The position numbers and the translations under genes are program-made. Under the pieces are notes generated by a model that had not been told where the DNA came from, did no database searches, and saw only the letters and a program-made list of their open reading frames with translations. Positions 8,861 to 17,451 of a stretch of 64,000 nucleotides of DNA are shown piece after piece (positions within the stretch are counted from its first letter, which is position 1; each line of letters opens with the position of its first letter). The stretch covers positions 17,714 through 81,713 of the forward strand of contig CANOKL010000014.1 of NCBI GenBank assembly GCA_947566645.1. The letters run 5' to 3'. The stretch comes from an uncultured Lachnospiraceae bacterium. Its GTDB lineage: Bacteria; Bacillota; Clostridia; Lachnospirales; Lachnospiraceae.

Positions 8861-9913
8861 TTATGGTATAGAAGGGCTATGCTGATTGCGGTAATCAATC
8901 GGTGTTGTTCCATAATATTTTCGAAAAGTACGAATAAAATGTTCTTGGTTTTGATATCCGCAGGCAATGGAAATGTCCTTAATCTTGAGCGTTGTGTTAA
9001 GAAGGTAGTCTCTGGCAGCCTGCATTTTTTTCTCCAAAATATAACCGCTGAAATTATAGCCGGTCAGCTCTTTCAAAAGTGAGGACATGTGTTGAGGAGT
9101 ATAGTGGAACTTATCTGCAAGTTCCTGAAGGGAAGTGTGTTGATAGTTTTCCTCTATATATTGGAGTATTCCATAATTGATACCGTCTTGTTTCCTGTGT
9201 ATCTGCGGCAATTCGCAAGTGCTTTCATAGTCTCTGATCAGGATACCGAGTAAAAGAAGAAATTCTGCATCCATCATATATACATAATAAGGTTTTTTTT
9301 CTAGCGATTCCTGACATATATTAAGCACAATATCCATAATGGCAGGATTTCCGTTTGTATGAAAAATTACGTAGTCATTTACACTGTTATAGTATACGTT
9401 CCCCATAAAAATTTTGGACAACACATCATTACCGTGAAGCAGTGAGAGGCAGATGCTCTTGAAATGCTTTTCTGGAATCAGTAGATTCACCAGTACAGTA
9501 TAATTCTGAACGTCTACCGAATGGCTGACCATAGGCGGAATAAGGCAGAAATCACCGCTGTACATTTGAAGACGTTTGGAATTGATCTGCTGCATAAATT
9601 CGCCTTCCAAACAAACCTGCAACTCAAAAAAATTGTGCCGGTGCATAGAAGCAGGCGTATATCTGTCATGTTGGACAACCATATAGTGCTGCTCCGGTGC
9701 GTGGCAAAAGAAGATGTCAGATGAAAATGTGTTATCATTCAAGTCTGGTACCCGTGGCAGATGGAGTCCTGAACTTTTTTCGGCATCAGTGATCGGAACT
9801 TCCAGAGACAGATTGACGGGTTCCATATTTTTGACATCCTGCCTCCGGTTACGATGAAGAAGTTCCCAAGGAGTATAATCATGCAAAGTTTTCATAAGTT
9901 CATCTCTATTCAT
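8861..9913 (-). CDS. AraC-family transcriptional regulator with cupin sensor
   Basis: It has an AraC-binding-like cupin with HRHNFFELQVCLEGEF, then a linker and two C-terminal HTH motifs (SLQELADKFHYTPQHMSSLLKE and IKDISIACGYQNQEHFIRTFRK). Upstream in-frame ATGs exist, but ATG 9913 (MNRDELMKTL) is preceded by AGAGGAG at 8-base spacing and is preferred, giving 350 residues. It is divergent from the GH30 gene and 87 bases upstream of another AraC gene on the same strand. GH30 control is the simplest guess; joint transcription with the second regulator is possible. Confidence 0.87.
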   Translation of the reverse strand: MNRDELMKTLHDYTPWELLHRNRRQDVKNMEPVNLSLEVPITDAEKSSGLHLPRVPDLNDNTFSSDIFFCHAPEQHYMVVQHDRYTPASMHRHNFFELQVCLEGEFMQQINSKRLQMYSGDFCLIPPMVSHSVDVQNYTVLVNLLIPEKHFKSICLSLLHGNDVLSKIFMGNVYYNSVNDYVIFHTNGNPAIMDIVLNICQESLEKKPYYVYMMDAEFLLLLGILIRDYESTCELPQIHRKQDGINYGILQYIEENYQHTSLQELADKFHYTPQHMSSLLKELTGYNFSGYILEKKMQAARDYLLNTTLKIKDISIACGYQNQEHFIRTFRKYYGTTPIDYRNQHSPSIP

Positions 9914-10063
9914 AAAGTTCAACTCCTCTTTATTCATACTGAAAATAGAATAGTTTATGGTAGAATCATGTAAATATATCAATAATATAACACGTTTTCG
10001 ATGATAATACATCAAAATTTTCTCAGAATTTCGTGAAGATAAGAAAAAATATCAATGAATATG

Positions 10064-10112
10064 ATTGTCATAGACAATTGTGATTAAATGAAAAAAATAT
10101 ATAATTTCATTT
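10064..10112. promoter_or_regulatory. inverted repeats in the AraC/GH30 divergent region
   Basis: The 239-base divergent gap is very AT-rich. It contains the small palindrome ATTGTC-ATA-GACAAT (10064-10078) and an AAATGAAA/TTTCATTT pair (10086-10093 with 10105-10112) just upstream of the GH30 start. These are candidate regulator sites or part of the promoter region. No clear -35/-10 pair was assigned. Confidence 0.35.
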
Positions 10113-10152
10113 AAGAAAAATATAGAATATGAAAACAAAAGGAGAAGGGATT

Positions 10153-11529
10153 ATGACACTGAAATATTATACGGATATGGCTGGCGCTGGTTATGATAAC
10201 AAATTTTTCCAAACTGTGCAGTTGCATGATGATATATCAGAAGTAGAAACGCAGGTAATTAATCTATATCCAGAATTGACTTATGAAACTTTTGAAGGAT
10301 TTGGAGGAGCGGTTACGGAGTCATCAGGATATGTATATTTACTTATGAATGAAAAGCAGAGGAAGCATGTAGTTGAGACATATTTTTCAAAAGATAAAAT
10401 GAATTACCGGTTTGTACGTATCCACATGGATAGCTGTGATTTTTGCTTAAATACATATGAGGCAATGTCAGATCCGAAAGACCTGGAATTGAAAAGTTTT
10501 TCTTTTAAGAGAACGGAAAAATATATCCTTCCAATGCTTGAAGACATAAAAAAAGTGGCGGGAGATGAATTGAAGCTGATGCTGACACCATGGTCTCCGC
10601 CGGCATTTATGAAAACCAATGGTAATCGAAAAAAAGGTGGAAGACTCAAGCCAGAATACCGTCAGATGTGGGCGGAATATATCTGTAGATATATTCAGGA
10701 GTTTAGGGACAGGGGATATAATGTTCAGAGGATTTCTCTTCAAAATGAGCCGAAAGCGGTGCAGACGTGGGATTCCTGCCTGTTTAGTGCAGAAGAGGAA
10801 AAAGTATTTTTGCGAGATTTTATGTATCCTGCCATGATGACTCATGGGTATGAAGATATTGAGATTTTTATATGGGATCATAATAAAGAGAGACTTTATG
10901 AACGTGTCAGAGACGTGGTAGATGATAGTACCAGTCATATGGTAACTGGAGCGGCATTTCATTGGTATAGCGGGGATCATTTCGAGGAAATGGATCTTGT
11001 GCGCCGACATTATCCAAATGTGAAAATGATTATGTCAGAGAGCTGTCTGGAATATCGGTTGTTTGATGAGAAGAACATTGAGAATATTACAAATAAATTA
11101 TGTCATGAGATTATTGGAGATCTGAATCATGGAATGTGTGCATTTTATGATTGGAACCTTTTGCTTGATGAAAAAGGTGGTCCTAATCATGTAGAGAATT
11201 ACTGTTATGCGCCGTTTTTGTATAATACAAAAACCGGAAAGCTGATGCCGCAGAAAATACAAAGGCAGTATTATCATTTTACACATAATATTACGCCGGG
11301 GTCAGTCAGGATTGCAGTTACAAAATATACGGAGCAGATTGATGTAGTAGCATATCATACACCGGAAAATAAAATTGTCGTGGTTCTTCTGAATAAAAAA
11401 GATAACGTACTTCCTGTTAATTTTCGGATACAGGGAAAAGCGGCAGAAGTAATTCTCTTAGGGAAAGAATTGGCAACTTGTATTATTGATTTAGAAAACA
11501 ATAGCCAAGTAAAAACCAACAGATACTAA
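10153..11529 (+). CDS. GH30 glycoside hydrolase (glucosylceramidase-like beta-glycosidase)
   Basis: About 458 residues without a signal peptide, so probably cytoplasmic. The barrel begins after TFEGFGGAVTESSGY. The acid/base is E199 in QNEPK and the nucleophile is E296 in MSESC; MLTPWSPPAFMKTNG is also family-typical. The C-terminal beta domain ends with the VVLLNKKDN strand segment. An ATG at 10129 is in frame, but AAAGGAGAAGGG lies just before ATG 10153 (MTLKYYT), which is the better start. GH30 includes beta-glucosidases, beta-xylosidases and beta-1,6-glucanases; the substrate cannot be fixed. No transporter gene is linked to it. Confidence 0.9.
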   Translation: MTLKYYTDMAGAGYDNKFFQTVQLHDDISEVETQVINLYPELTYETFEGFGGAVTESSGYVYLLMNEKQRKHVVETYFSKDKMNYRFVRIHMDSCDFCLNTYEAMSDPKDLELKSFSFKRTEKYILPMLEDIKKVAGDELKLMLTPWSPPAFMKTNGNRKKGGRLKPEYRQMWAEYICRYIQEFRDRGYNVQRISLQNEPKAVQTWDSCLFSAEEEKVFLRDFMYPAMMTHGYEDIEIFIWDHNKERLYERVRDVVDDSTSHMVTGAAFHWYSGDHFEEMDLVRRHYPNVKMIMSESCLEYRLFDEKNIENITNKLCHEIIGDLNHGMCAFYDWNLLLDEKGGPNHVENYCYAPFLYNTKTGKLMPQKIQRQYYHFTHNITPGSVRIAVTKYTEQIDVVAYHTPENKIVVVLLNKKDNVLPVNFRIQGKAAEVILLGKELATCIIDLENNSQVKTNRY

Positions 11530-11546
11530 AATTTCTATCTGTTGGT
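11515..11546 (+). terminator. hairpin overlapping the GH30 stop codon
   Basis: ACCAACAGATA (11515-11525) pairs perfectly with 11536-11546 around a 10-base loop containing the TAA. There is no T-tract, so it may stabilise the 3' end or terminate weakly. It also marks the left side of the following mobile-element block. Confidence 0.5.
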
Positions 11547-11563
11547 ATAAGGGATTGCTTTGA

Positions 11564-11908
11564 TTAAAATTTATGATCACGTAATAATTGTTCAGCTAGG
11601 AAATCTAATGTGGCAAGAAGAATTTTTTGATTTTCTTGACTACATGCTTGAAATTTGCCAATGAAACGTTGTACTGCTTCATTATCAACGGATATTTTGG
11701 ATGGGAACAGAGTATTTGCAGAGATACCTAACCGCTCTATTATCTGTGCTAAAGTTTCATAAGTTGCATTTTTTCGTCCTTTTTCAATATCTTGGATTGT
11801 TTTCACTGCCAATCCACATTGATCTGCCAGTTCCTGCTGGGTAAGGTGACAATCCTTCCTTGCAGTACGAATACGATTTCCTAAATAAGTTAACTTGTCT
11901 ATCGGCAT
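11564..11908 (-). CDS. XRE-family repressor (Tn916 ORF9-like position)
   Basis: A 114-residue protein with an N-terminal HTH_3 domain (about 9-65) including TQQELADQCGLAVKTIQDIEKG. GAGGTGAG precedes the ATG on the minus strand at good spacing. Length, orientation and position, opposed to and upstream of a sigma-factor-like gene and a small HTH gene, match the ORF9 regulator of Tn916-type conjugative transposons. A role as repressor of element genes is inference from that synteny. Confidence 0.8.
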   Translation of the reverse strand: MPIDKLTYLGNRIRTARKDCHLTQQELADQCGLAVKTIQDIEKGRKNATYETLAQIIERLGISANTLFPSKISVDNEAVQRFIGKFQACSQENQKILLATLDFLAEQLLRDHKF

Positions 11909-12494
11909 ATTAGCTCACCTCAAATATATTCTATCGTACTGGTTATGGAATTTACATTCCCTCAAAGTATGTATTGAAAAGGTGCTAATATGCCGATTTG
12001 AAATGAAATGTGAAAACTCTGCTGAATAAAAAAACAGCTTTTTGCAGCAGGGTTTATCTGTATAACTGTTTGTGAATTGCTGTAGGTGTAATTCATGGAC
12101 GGTTTTATTTTTCAGCAACAACAAAGTAATAGGTATTGGTCAAAAAAAATTCAGTTCCTCCATGGAATGAGTTTAGGCAAAAACATATACTTTTATACCG
12201 ATTAGAAATATATAATAGCACTTATAATAAATTAAAAATGAGAAACACCAAGAAGCATGACAGGCATCTTGGTGTTTTATTTTTTGCCGACATTTTTCGA
12301 CATCGGAGCGTATGTCGTTCTCCTCCTTTTCATTCGCAAAAAAATGGACAGGAAGGAGCAATAAGACACGCAGAAAAAATATCAAATATTTTTCAAAACT
12401 TCGATAATTTCCGCAAAACTAGTTCTCCTAGGTATGAAAGGGAGAATCAAGCACTTTTTACTACGGCTTTCATGCAGAGGGGAGGTGATCCCCT
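11909..12494. other. non-coding control region of the mobile element
   Basis: No supported gene lies in this 586-base stretch. It contains a rho-independent-type hairpin (AACACCAAGA 12244-12253 with 12267-12276, then TTATTTTTT) and a purine-rich leader that ends in a very strong Shine-Dalgarno (GGAGGTGAT, 12481-12489). An open frame 12136-12504 crosses this hairpin and has no family match I recognise, so it is treated as chance. The hairpin and long leader suggest attenuation of the sigma-factor gene, as proposed for Tn916-type elements. Confidence 0.6.
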
Positions 12495-12905
12495 TTGGAA
12501 CTGACCAGACAGGAAAAAGATATTATACGGAGAAAATTCTGCAAGTATTGCATTAAGGTTATGGAAGGCGAAGCATTGTATTATCTGCGGCAGTTAGAGA
12601 AACAGAAGGAACGGGAGGTATGTTTTTCAGATTTAACGCCGGAACAAGAAAATCAATTAAGCACATATGATGATTTGCTGGAAACAAATTATTTCCAAGT
12701 AATGGACATGGACGTGCCCGTGCGCGATGAAGATATCAGTAGTGCTTTGGAAAAGCTTCCGGGACGAAAACGCATGATTATACTTATGGCTTTTTTTCTG
12801 GATATGACAGAACAGGAAATTGCTGATTATTACCATTTGGTACAGAGTACCGTACATTACCACAAAGCAGAATCTTTGCGGATGTTAAAAGATATTTTGG
12901 AGTAA
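12495..12905 (+). CDS. sigma-70-like factor of a mobile element (Tn916 ORF7-like)
   Basis: A 136-residue protein starting at TTG 12495, placed six bases after a near-perfect GGAGGTGA. The C-terminal part has a sigma region 4 type HTH (TEQEIADYYHLVQSTVHYHKAE). Proteins of this size and order, followed closely by a small HTH protein, are typical of the ORF7/ORF8 pair of Tn916-family elements, where they activate excision and transfer genes. The TTG start and strong ribosome site suggest tuned translation. Confidence 0.83.
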   Translation: MELTRQEKDIIRRKFCKYCIKVMEGEALYYLRQLEKQKEREVCFSDLTPEQENQLSTYDDLLETNYFQVMDMDVPVRDEDISSALEKLPGRKRMIILMAFFLDMTEQEIADYYHLVQSTVHYHKAESLRMLKDILE

Positions 12906-12910
12906 TACAT

Positions 12911-13150
12911 ATGAAAACTAAGAAGTATAGAGAACAGATTGAATTTGAGGTTATTCAAGCAGCCATACGAGGTGACGTTGATTCTATTAACAAAATTGTT
13001 GCGTACTTTCAGCCATATATCAATGCCAGATGTAAGAGGAAGTTTAAGGATGAATTTGGATATGAGCAGTATGTAACAGATGAATATATGAAACGCCGAC
13101 TGGAAACAAAACTTATTACTAAAATTCTGGATTTCAAAATCCAAGTTTGA
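12911..13150 (+). CDS. helix-turn-helix conjugative-transposon protein (Tn916 ORF8-like)
   Basis: A 79-residue protein containing EFEVIQAAIRGDVDSINKIVAYFQPYI, characteristic of the small HTH_16-type protein that follows the sigma-like gene in Tn916-family elements. It begins 5 bases after the sigma gene stop with GGAG upstream. In related elements the next genes are xis and int; here they are absent, replaced by a non-coding stretch and serine recombinases. Confidence 0.78.
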   Translation: MKTKKYREQIEFEVIQAAIRGDVDSINKIVAYFQPYINARCKRKFKDEFGYEQYVTDEYMKRRLETKLITKILDFKIQV

Positions 13151-13670
13151 CAATTCCGGGAGGAATATCCCTTTCTATTCACCGGGAATTAAGCAGGAAG
13201 ATGTACCTTGACAACTTCATATTAAAAATCTTGCAGGACGTAGGGAACAGTTGAGCTATTTAATGAATACGCCAGGACTATCTGTGCCTGCTACTTTACG
13301 ACACGATGTCGCAAAGTAGCAGGTATTGAAAACGAGGGAATGTTGTTTCGGGCATTGAAGTAAAGGTACGAGCGATAGATATTTAATTATAGGCAAAGAG
13401 ATAGGGACTTTGCGGCGATGATGCTGTTTCTGACAATGATACTTCCGGAGATAGGCTGCTCCGGTCTGAAAAGATTGCGATTCCTACAGAAAATCTGCTA
13501 ATGGCAGCTTTTCTGTACGTTATGGCGAATGGTGCTGTTTCCTGACAGCCACTTGCAGGATTCTAAAAAAATTGAAAAGTTCTATATTTTATTGAACAGC
13601 AGACTTTTGATGAGTATGAAGAATAGGACATACATTGTGTAAAATATAATGTAATGTTGGAGGGATGGAT
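13151..13670. other. non-coding stretch with strong 17-bp hairpin inside the mobile element
   Basis: No gene is seen in these 520 bases. The main structure is a near-perfect hairpin: CCTGCTACTTTACGACA (13287-13303) with its complement 13307-13323 (one mismatch) around the loop CGA, with no T-run after it. Smaller stems occur near 13449-13468 (CCGGAG/CTCCGG) and near 13540-13560 (GCTGT/ACAGC). The stretch could hold eroded coding sequence, a recombination or transfer site, or a structured RNA; none can be shown. Confidence 0.5.
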
Positions 13671-13940
13671 ATGTATTTGTCGGAAGAAGAATTACATAGG
13701 ATGGAACGGGCAGACATAAGAAAAGCCGTTCTGGATAATTTGGCGGATATAAGTAAGATTAAATTAGATATGAAAAAATCTGTTTCCGCCAGAGTGGAGG
13801 AATATGTGCAGAAAGTTGGCAATCCTTTTCTTGTACGGGTAGGAGATTATGTAGTGAAGATTGGCTATTCCGATTGTGAGGAAACATTGAATGACAGGAT
13901 GAAGCAGTATATCAGGAAGATTGCAGAAATAAAGTATTAG
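13671..13940 (+). CDS. small conserved mobile-element protein of unknown function (DUF6870-like)
   Basis: An 89-residue protein with SEEELHRMERADIRKA near the start and LNDRMKQYIRKIAEI at the end. ATG 13671 lies 6 bases after GGAGGG; ATG 13665 would touch the ribosome site and is less likely. Similar small acidic proteins are common near recombinase genes of clostridial integrative elements, and I recall them under a DUF6870 label, which is uncertain. No catalytic motif is visible. Confidence 0.6.
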   Translation: MYLSEEELHRMERADIRKAVLDNLADISKIKLDMKKSVSARVEEYVQKVGNPFLVRVGDYVVKIGYSDCEETLNDRMKQYIRKIAEIKY

Positions 13941-14103
13941 TAAAAACCTTTACAAGGGGCGGAAGATATGGTAGTCTATAGGCAGGATTAAACAGCGGAA
14001 TCCTAGCTTTATGAAACAGATACAAACCTCGTAGGACAGGTTTTGCTAACTGAAAGCACAATTGAGTGTGTGGATAAGAGAATGAAGTTAGGAGCTGGAT
14101 AGA

Positions 14104-15762
14104 ATGAAAGAACATGTTTATTTTGTTGCTGTCTATCTTCGCCTGTCCAGGGATGATGAGGATATTGACGGCAGCACAAAATCAGAGAGCAACAGCATAA
14201 GCTCGCAAAGAGAATTGGTTCGTTCTTATATCAGGGAACATGATGATATGGAATTGTTTGACATCTACGTGGATGACGGTTATTCTGGAGCCAATTTTGA
14301 CAGGCCGGAATTTAAAAGAATGATGGCGGATATTGAAGCGGGAAATGTGAATTGCGTGATAGTGAAAGACTTGTCCAGATTGGGACGAGATTATATTGAA
14401 GCCGGGCGGTTGATTCAAAAGACCTTCCCGGCTTTTCATGTGCGTTTTATTGCTATAACAGACCATTTTGACAGCCAGACTGCAGACACGAATACAAAAT
14501 CACTTGTCCTTCCTGTAAAAAACTTTATTAATGATTCTTATTGTAGAGATATTTCCGGAAAAGTGAAGAGCCACCAGCAGACAAAGCGAGAGCAGGGGAA
14601 ATTTATAGGAGCCTTTACTGTATATGGCTATCGGAAATCTGCAGAGGATAAAAACAAACTCTGCCTAGATGACTATGCTGCTGAAATTGTCAGAAAGATA
14701 TTTGCCTGGAAACGGGAGGGAATGAGTACACAGGCAATTGCACAGAGATTAAATGAGCTTGGGATACTCTCACCATTAGAATATAAAAAATCCCGTGGTG
14801 AAAAATTTTCTACTGGATTCCGTACTAATTTGACGGCAAAGTGGTCGGCGGTGGCCGTAAAAAGAATATTGACCAATGAAATATACACAGGGGTAATGGT
14901 TCAGGGAAAGAATGAGAAAGTCAATTATAAGGTAAAGAAAACGGTTGCAAAACCGCAGGAAGAATGGGTTCGGGTGGAAGGAACACATGAGGCGATCATA
15001 TCCCGTGAGGATTTTGAAACGGTACAGAATCTTTTAAAGGTTGATACTAAGGCAAAAGCAGGTTCATCATGTTCCCATCTTTTCTCAGGGCTTCTGTTCT
15101 GCGGAGACTGCAAAGAACCGATGACCCGAAGGGTAAACCGTTATAAAGGTATTTCAAAGGTTTATTTTATCTGTTCAACAAGGAATAAGGGTAAAGGCTG
15201 TACACGGCACAGTATCCTGGAGGATGACTTAAAAGAGATTGTGTTCCGGACGTTACAGGTACATGTTTCTGTATTTTTAGACGTGTGCAGCCAGTTGGCA
15301 CATATTCAGGAAATGGAGGTGAATTTTGAGGAAGTAGCCAGATTTGACAGAGAGATTGAAAGACTTCATAAGGAACAGGACAAATATCTGGAGCTTCGCA
15401 TGGGACTGTATGAAGATTTAAAGTCAGGGCTGCTTACGGAAACAGATTTTAAAAATTTCCGTGCAATCTATGAAAAACAATATGAGGAAACAAAAAGCGC
15501 TTTGCAAAAACAGGAAGATATGATCAAGCAGTTATTCCGAAACGGAGTCGCATCGGGTGTCAAACTGGAAAGATTTAAGGAGGCTATGAAGCTGACAACA
15601 CTTGACCGGGATACGCTTTTGTGTTTTGTGAGCAGGATAGAAGTATATGAGGAGAAAAAGGTCTATGTGGAGTTTCGTGGGAAAGAAGAATTTCATAAGA
15701 TGTTAGTCCTGCAAGAGTATTTGGAATCGAAAGCAGGGAGTGGAAAGGAGGTGGAAGTATAA
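14104..15762 (+). CDS. large serine recombinase 1 of 3
   Basis: A 552-residue protein with the order typical of large serine integrases: a resolvase N-terminal domain (about 8-155, probable nucleophile S15 in YLRLSRDD, then VKDLSRLGRD), a recombinase domain (about 170-290), a zinc ribbon with cysteines near FCGDCK and FICSTRNKGKGC, and a coiled-coil tail rich in E and K. It appears intact. AGGAGCTGG precedes the ATG. The next gene begins directly after its stop, so the three recombinases form one operon. Confidence 0.95.
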   Translation: MKEHVYFVAVYLRLSRDDEDIDGSTKSESNSISSQRELVRSYIREHDDMELFDIYVDDGYSGANFDRPEFKRMMADIEAGNVNCVIVKDLSRLGRDYIEAGRLIQKTFPAFHVRFIAITDHFDSQTADTNTKSLVLPVKNFINDSYCRDISGKVKSHQQTKREQGKFIGAFTVYGYRKSAEDKNKLCLDDYAAEIVRKIFAWKREGMSTQAIAQRLNELGILSPLEYKKSRGEKFSTGFRTNLTAKWSAVAVKRILTNEIYTGVMVQGKNEKVNYKVKKTVAKPQEEWVRVEGTHEAIISREDFETVQNLLKVDTKAKAGSSCSHLFSGLLFCGDCKEPMTRRVNRYKGISKVYFICSTRNKGKGCTRHSILEDDLKEIVFRTLQVHVSVFLDVCSQLAHIQEMEVNFEEVARFDREIERLHKEQDKYLELRMGLYEDLKSGLLTETDFKNFRAIYEKQYEETKSALQKQEDMIKQLFRNGVASGVKLERFKEAMKLTTLDRDTLLCFVSRIEVYEEKKVYVEFRGKEEFHKMLVLQEYLESKAGSGKEVEV

Positions 15763-17451
15763 ATGGCAAGAATGTCAAAAAAGACGAAGGAAATGCAGCA
15801 GTCTGTAAAAATGGCAGAATGTATCTGGAATGCCGGTATTTATGCCAGACTATCCGTGGATAGCCATGACCGGAAAAATGAATCCATAGATTCACAGATA
15901 GAAATTGCAAAAGAGTATATCCAGAAATCTGAAAATATTGTGCTTACGGAGTGCTATACGGATTTAGGAAAGACCGGAACAAATTTTGAACGTGAAGGAT
16001 TTGAGGAGATGATGGCAGATGTTCGCCGTCATAAGATCAACTGTGTGATTGTAAAGGACTTCTCAAGATTTGGGCGTAATTATATAGAAACCGGAAACTA
16101 TATGGAGAAGATTTTTCCGTTTTTTAACGTCAGGTTTATTTCTGTGTCTGACTGCTATGATAGCCACCGGACACAAGGTGATAACGATATTCTGGCAGTC
16201 AATCTGAAAAATATAGTGAATGAGTTGTATGCAAAAGACTGTGCGGAGAAAGTAAGGACAATTAAAAAGTCAAAAATGGAACAGGGATGTTATGTAGGCG
16301 GTATTCCTTCCTATGGTTATTTTGCCAGATGGATCAATGGAAAGAAGGTTCTTTTTCCAGAGGAAGGTGCAAGCGATGTGGTGAGAAATATATACCGTTT
16401 GTTTGATGAAGGAAAAAGAATCAGAGAGATTATTTTCTGGCTGTATGAACAACATGTCCATAGGCCGAGTGACTATAAAAGGGTTGGGCATGTACATAGT
16501 AAAGAAGGAGAATTGTTGAAACAATGGTCTGATCAGACGATAAGGACGATTCTAACAAATCCTGTATATATTGGTACATTAGTTCAAATCCGGGTAGGTG
16601 ATAAAATTTACCGTAATGGGGATAGGCATAATATTGAACCGGATGAAGTGATTACGGTTGAACATACACATGAGCCGATCATTAGTGAAGATTTATTTTA
16701 CCGTGTTTCATCTAAAATAGAAGAAAAAAGGGAAATAGAGCTTCAGAAGAAAAAGTTGTCCAAAGATACATTGCCGGAGGATATTTATAAAGATCTGCTC
16801 TATTGCGGTGAGTGCGGCAGTAAATTAAGAAGAACATGTGGGTCAAACAGGAAATCTTATCAGGTGTCTGTAAGGACATATTCTTACGGATGCCCCAATA
16901 TACAAAGAATTGATGCGTTGAAATGTGACAACCATTTTATGTCATTTCATGCAATTAACAGAATTGTATTGGAAACGCTGCGAAAAGAATTTGATTTGTC
17001 GGGAGTGCGAATGAAAACACTGGTAGATTTTAACCGGGAACAGGCCAGGCAGAAAGAAAAGAGTGAAGAGAAAAGAAAGAGGGCTATTCAGGCACGTATT
17101 CAGGATGTGGATATTGAAATGAGTTCCATTTACATACAATACAGGTCGGGCAGGATAGATAAGGAGGCATTTCTAAATTTAAAAGTAAGCAAGGAAACAG
17201 AAAAAAGAAATATGATAAAAGAACTGTCAAAACTGGAAACAGATATGGAACATATGCGCAAAGAAGCAGAAGAAATGAATTATTTTATCCGTTGTCTGTG
17301 GAAGGGAAAGGACAGCGCAAGACTCGACAGACAGACAGTATGCTGTCTAGTGAAAAGGATTACTGTCTATAAAGACAGACGTGTGGAAATATTATTTAAT
17401 TTCAGCAAAGGGCAGATTGAACAGTGCAGGAGGGAGGCGTGTGGCAAATGA
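15763..17451 (+). CDS. large serine recombinase 2 of 3
   Basis: 562 residues; probable nucleophile S31 in IYARLSVDSH, with VKDFSRFGRNYIE later in the catalytic domain. A recombinase domain follows, then a zinc ribbon (YCGECGSKLRRTC) and a long coiled coil. The N-terminus is about 16 residues longer than in recombinases 1 and 3. The ATG follows the previous TAA with no gap, and GGAGGTGG lies in the end of the previous gene. Domains are complete and catalytic residues present, so it is probably active. Confidence 0.95.
   Translation: MARMSKKTKEMQQSVKMAECIWNAGIYARLSVDSHDRKNESIDSQIEIAKEYIQKSENIVLTECYTDLGKTGTNFEREGFEEMMADVRRHKINCVIVKDFSRFGRNYIETGNYMEKIFPFFNVRFISVSDCYDSHRTQGDNDILAVNLKNIVNELYAKDCAEKVRTIKKSKMEQGCYVGGIPSYGYFARWINGKKVLFPEEGASDVVRNIYRLFDEGKRIREIIFWLYEQHVHRPSDYKRVGHVHSKEGELLKQWSDQTIRTILTNPVYIGTLVQIRVGDKIYRNGDRHNIEPDEVITVEHTHEPIISEDLFYRVSSKIEEKREIELQKKKLSKDTLPEDIYKDLLYCGECGSKLRRTCGSNRKSYQVSVRTYSYGCPNIQRIDALKCDNHFMSFHAINRIVLETLRKEFDLSGVRMKTLVDFNREQARQKEKSEEKRKRAIQARIQDVDIEMSSIYIQYRSGRIDKEAFLNLKVSKETEKRNMIKELSKLETDMEHMRKEAEEMNYFIRCLWKGKDSARLDRQTVCCLVKRITVYKDRRVEILFNFSKGQIEQCRREACGK

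Noticed and set aside
12136..12504. Open frame of 122 codons before the sigma-like gene
   Set aside because: It runs through a terminator hairpin at 12244-12276, has no ribosome site and ends over the strong Shine-Dalgarno of the next gene; composition is not protein-like.
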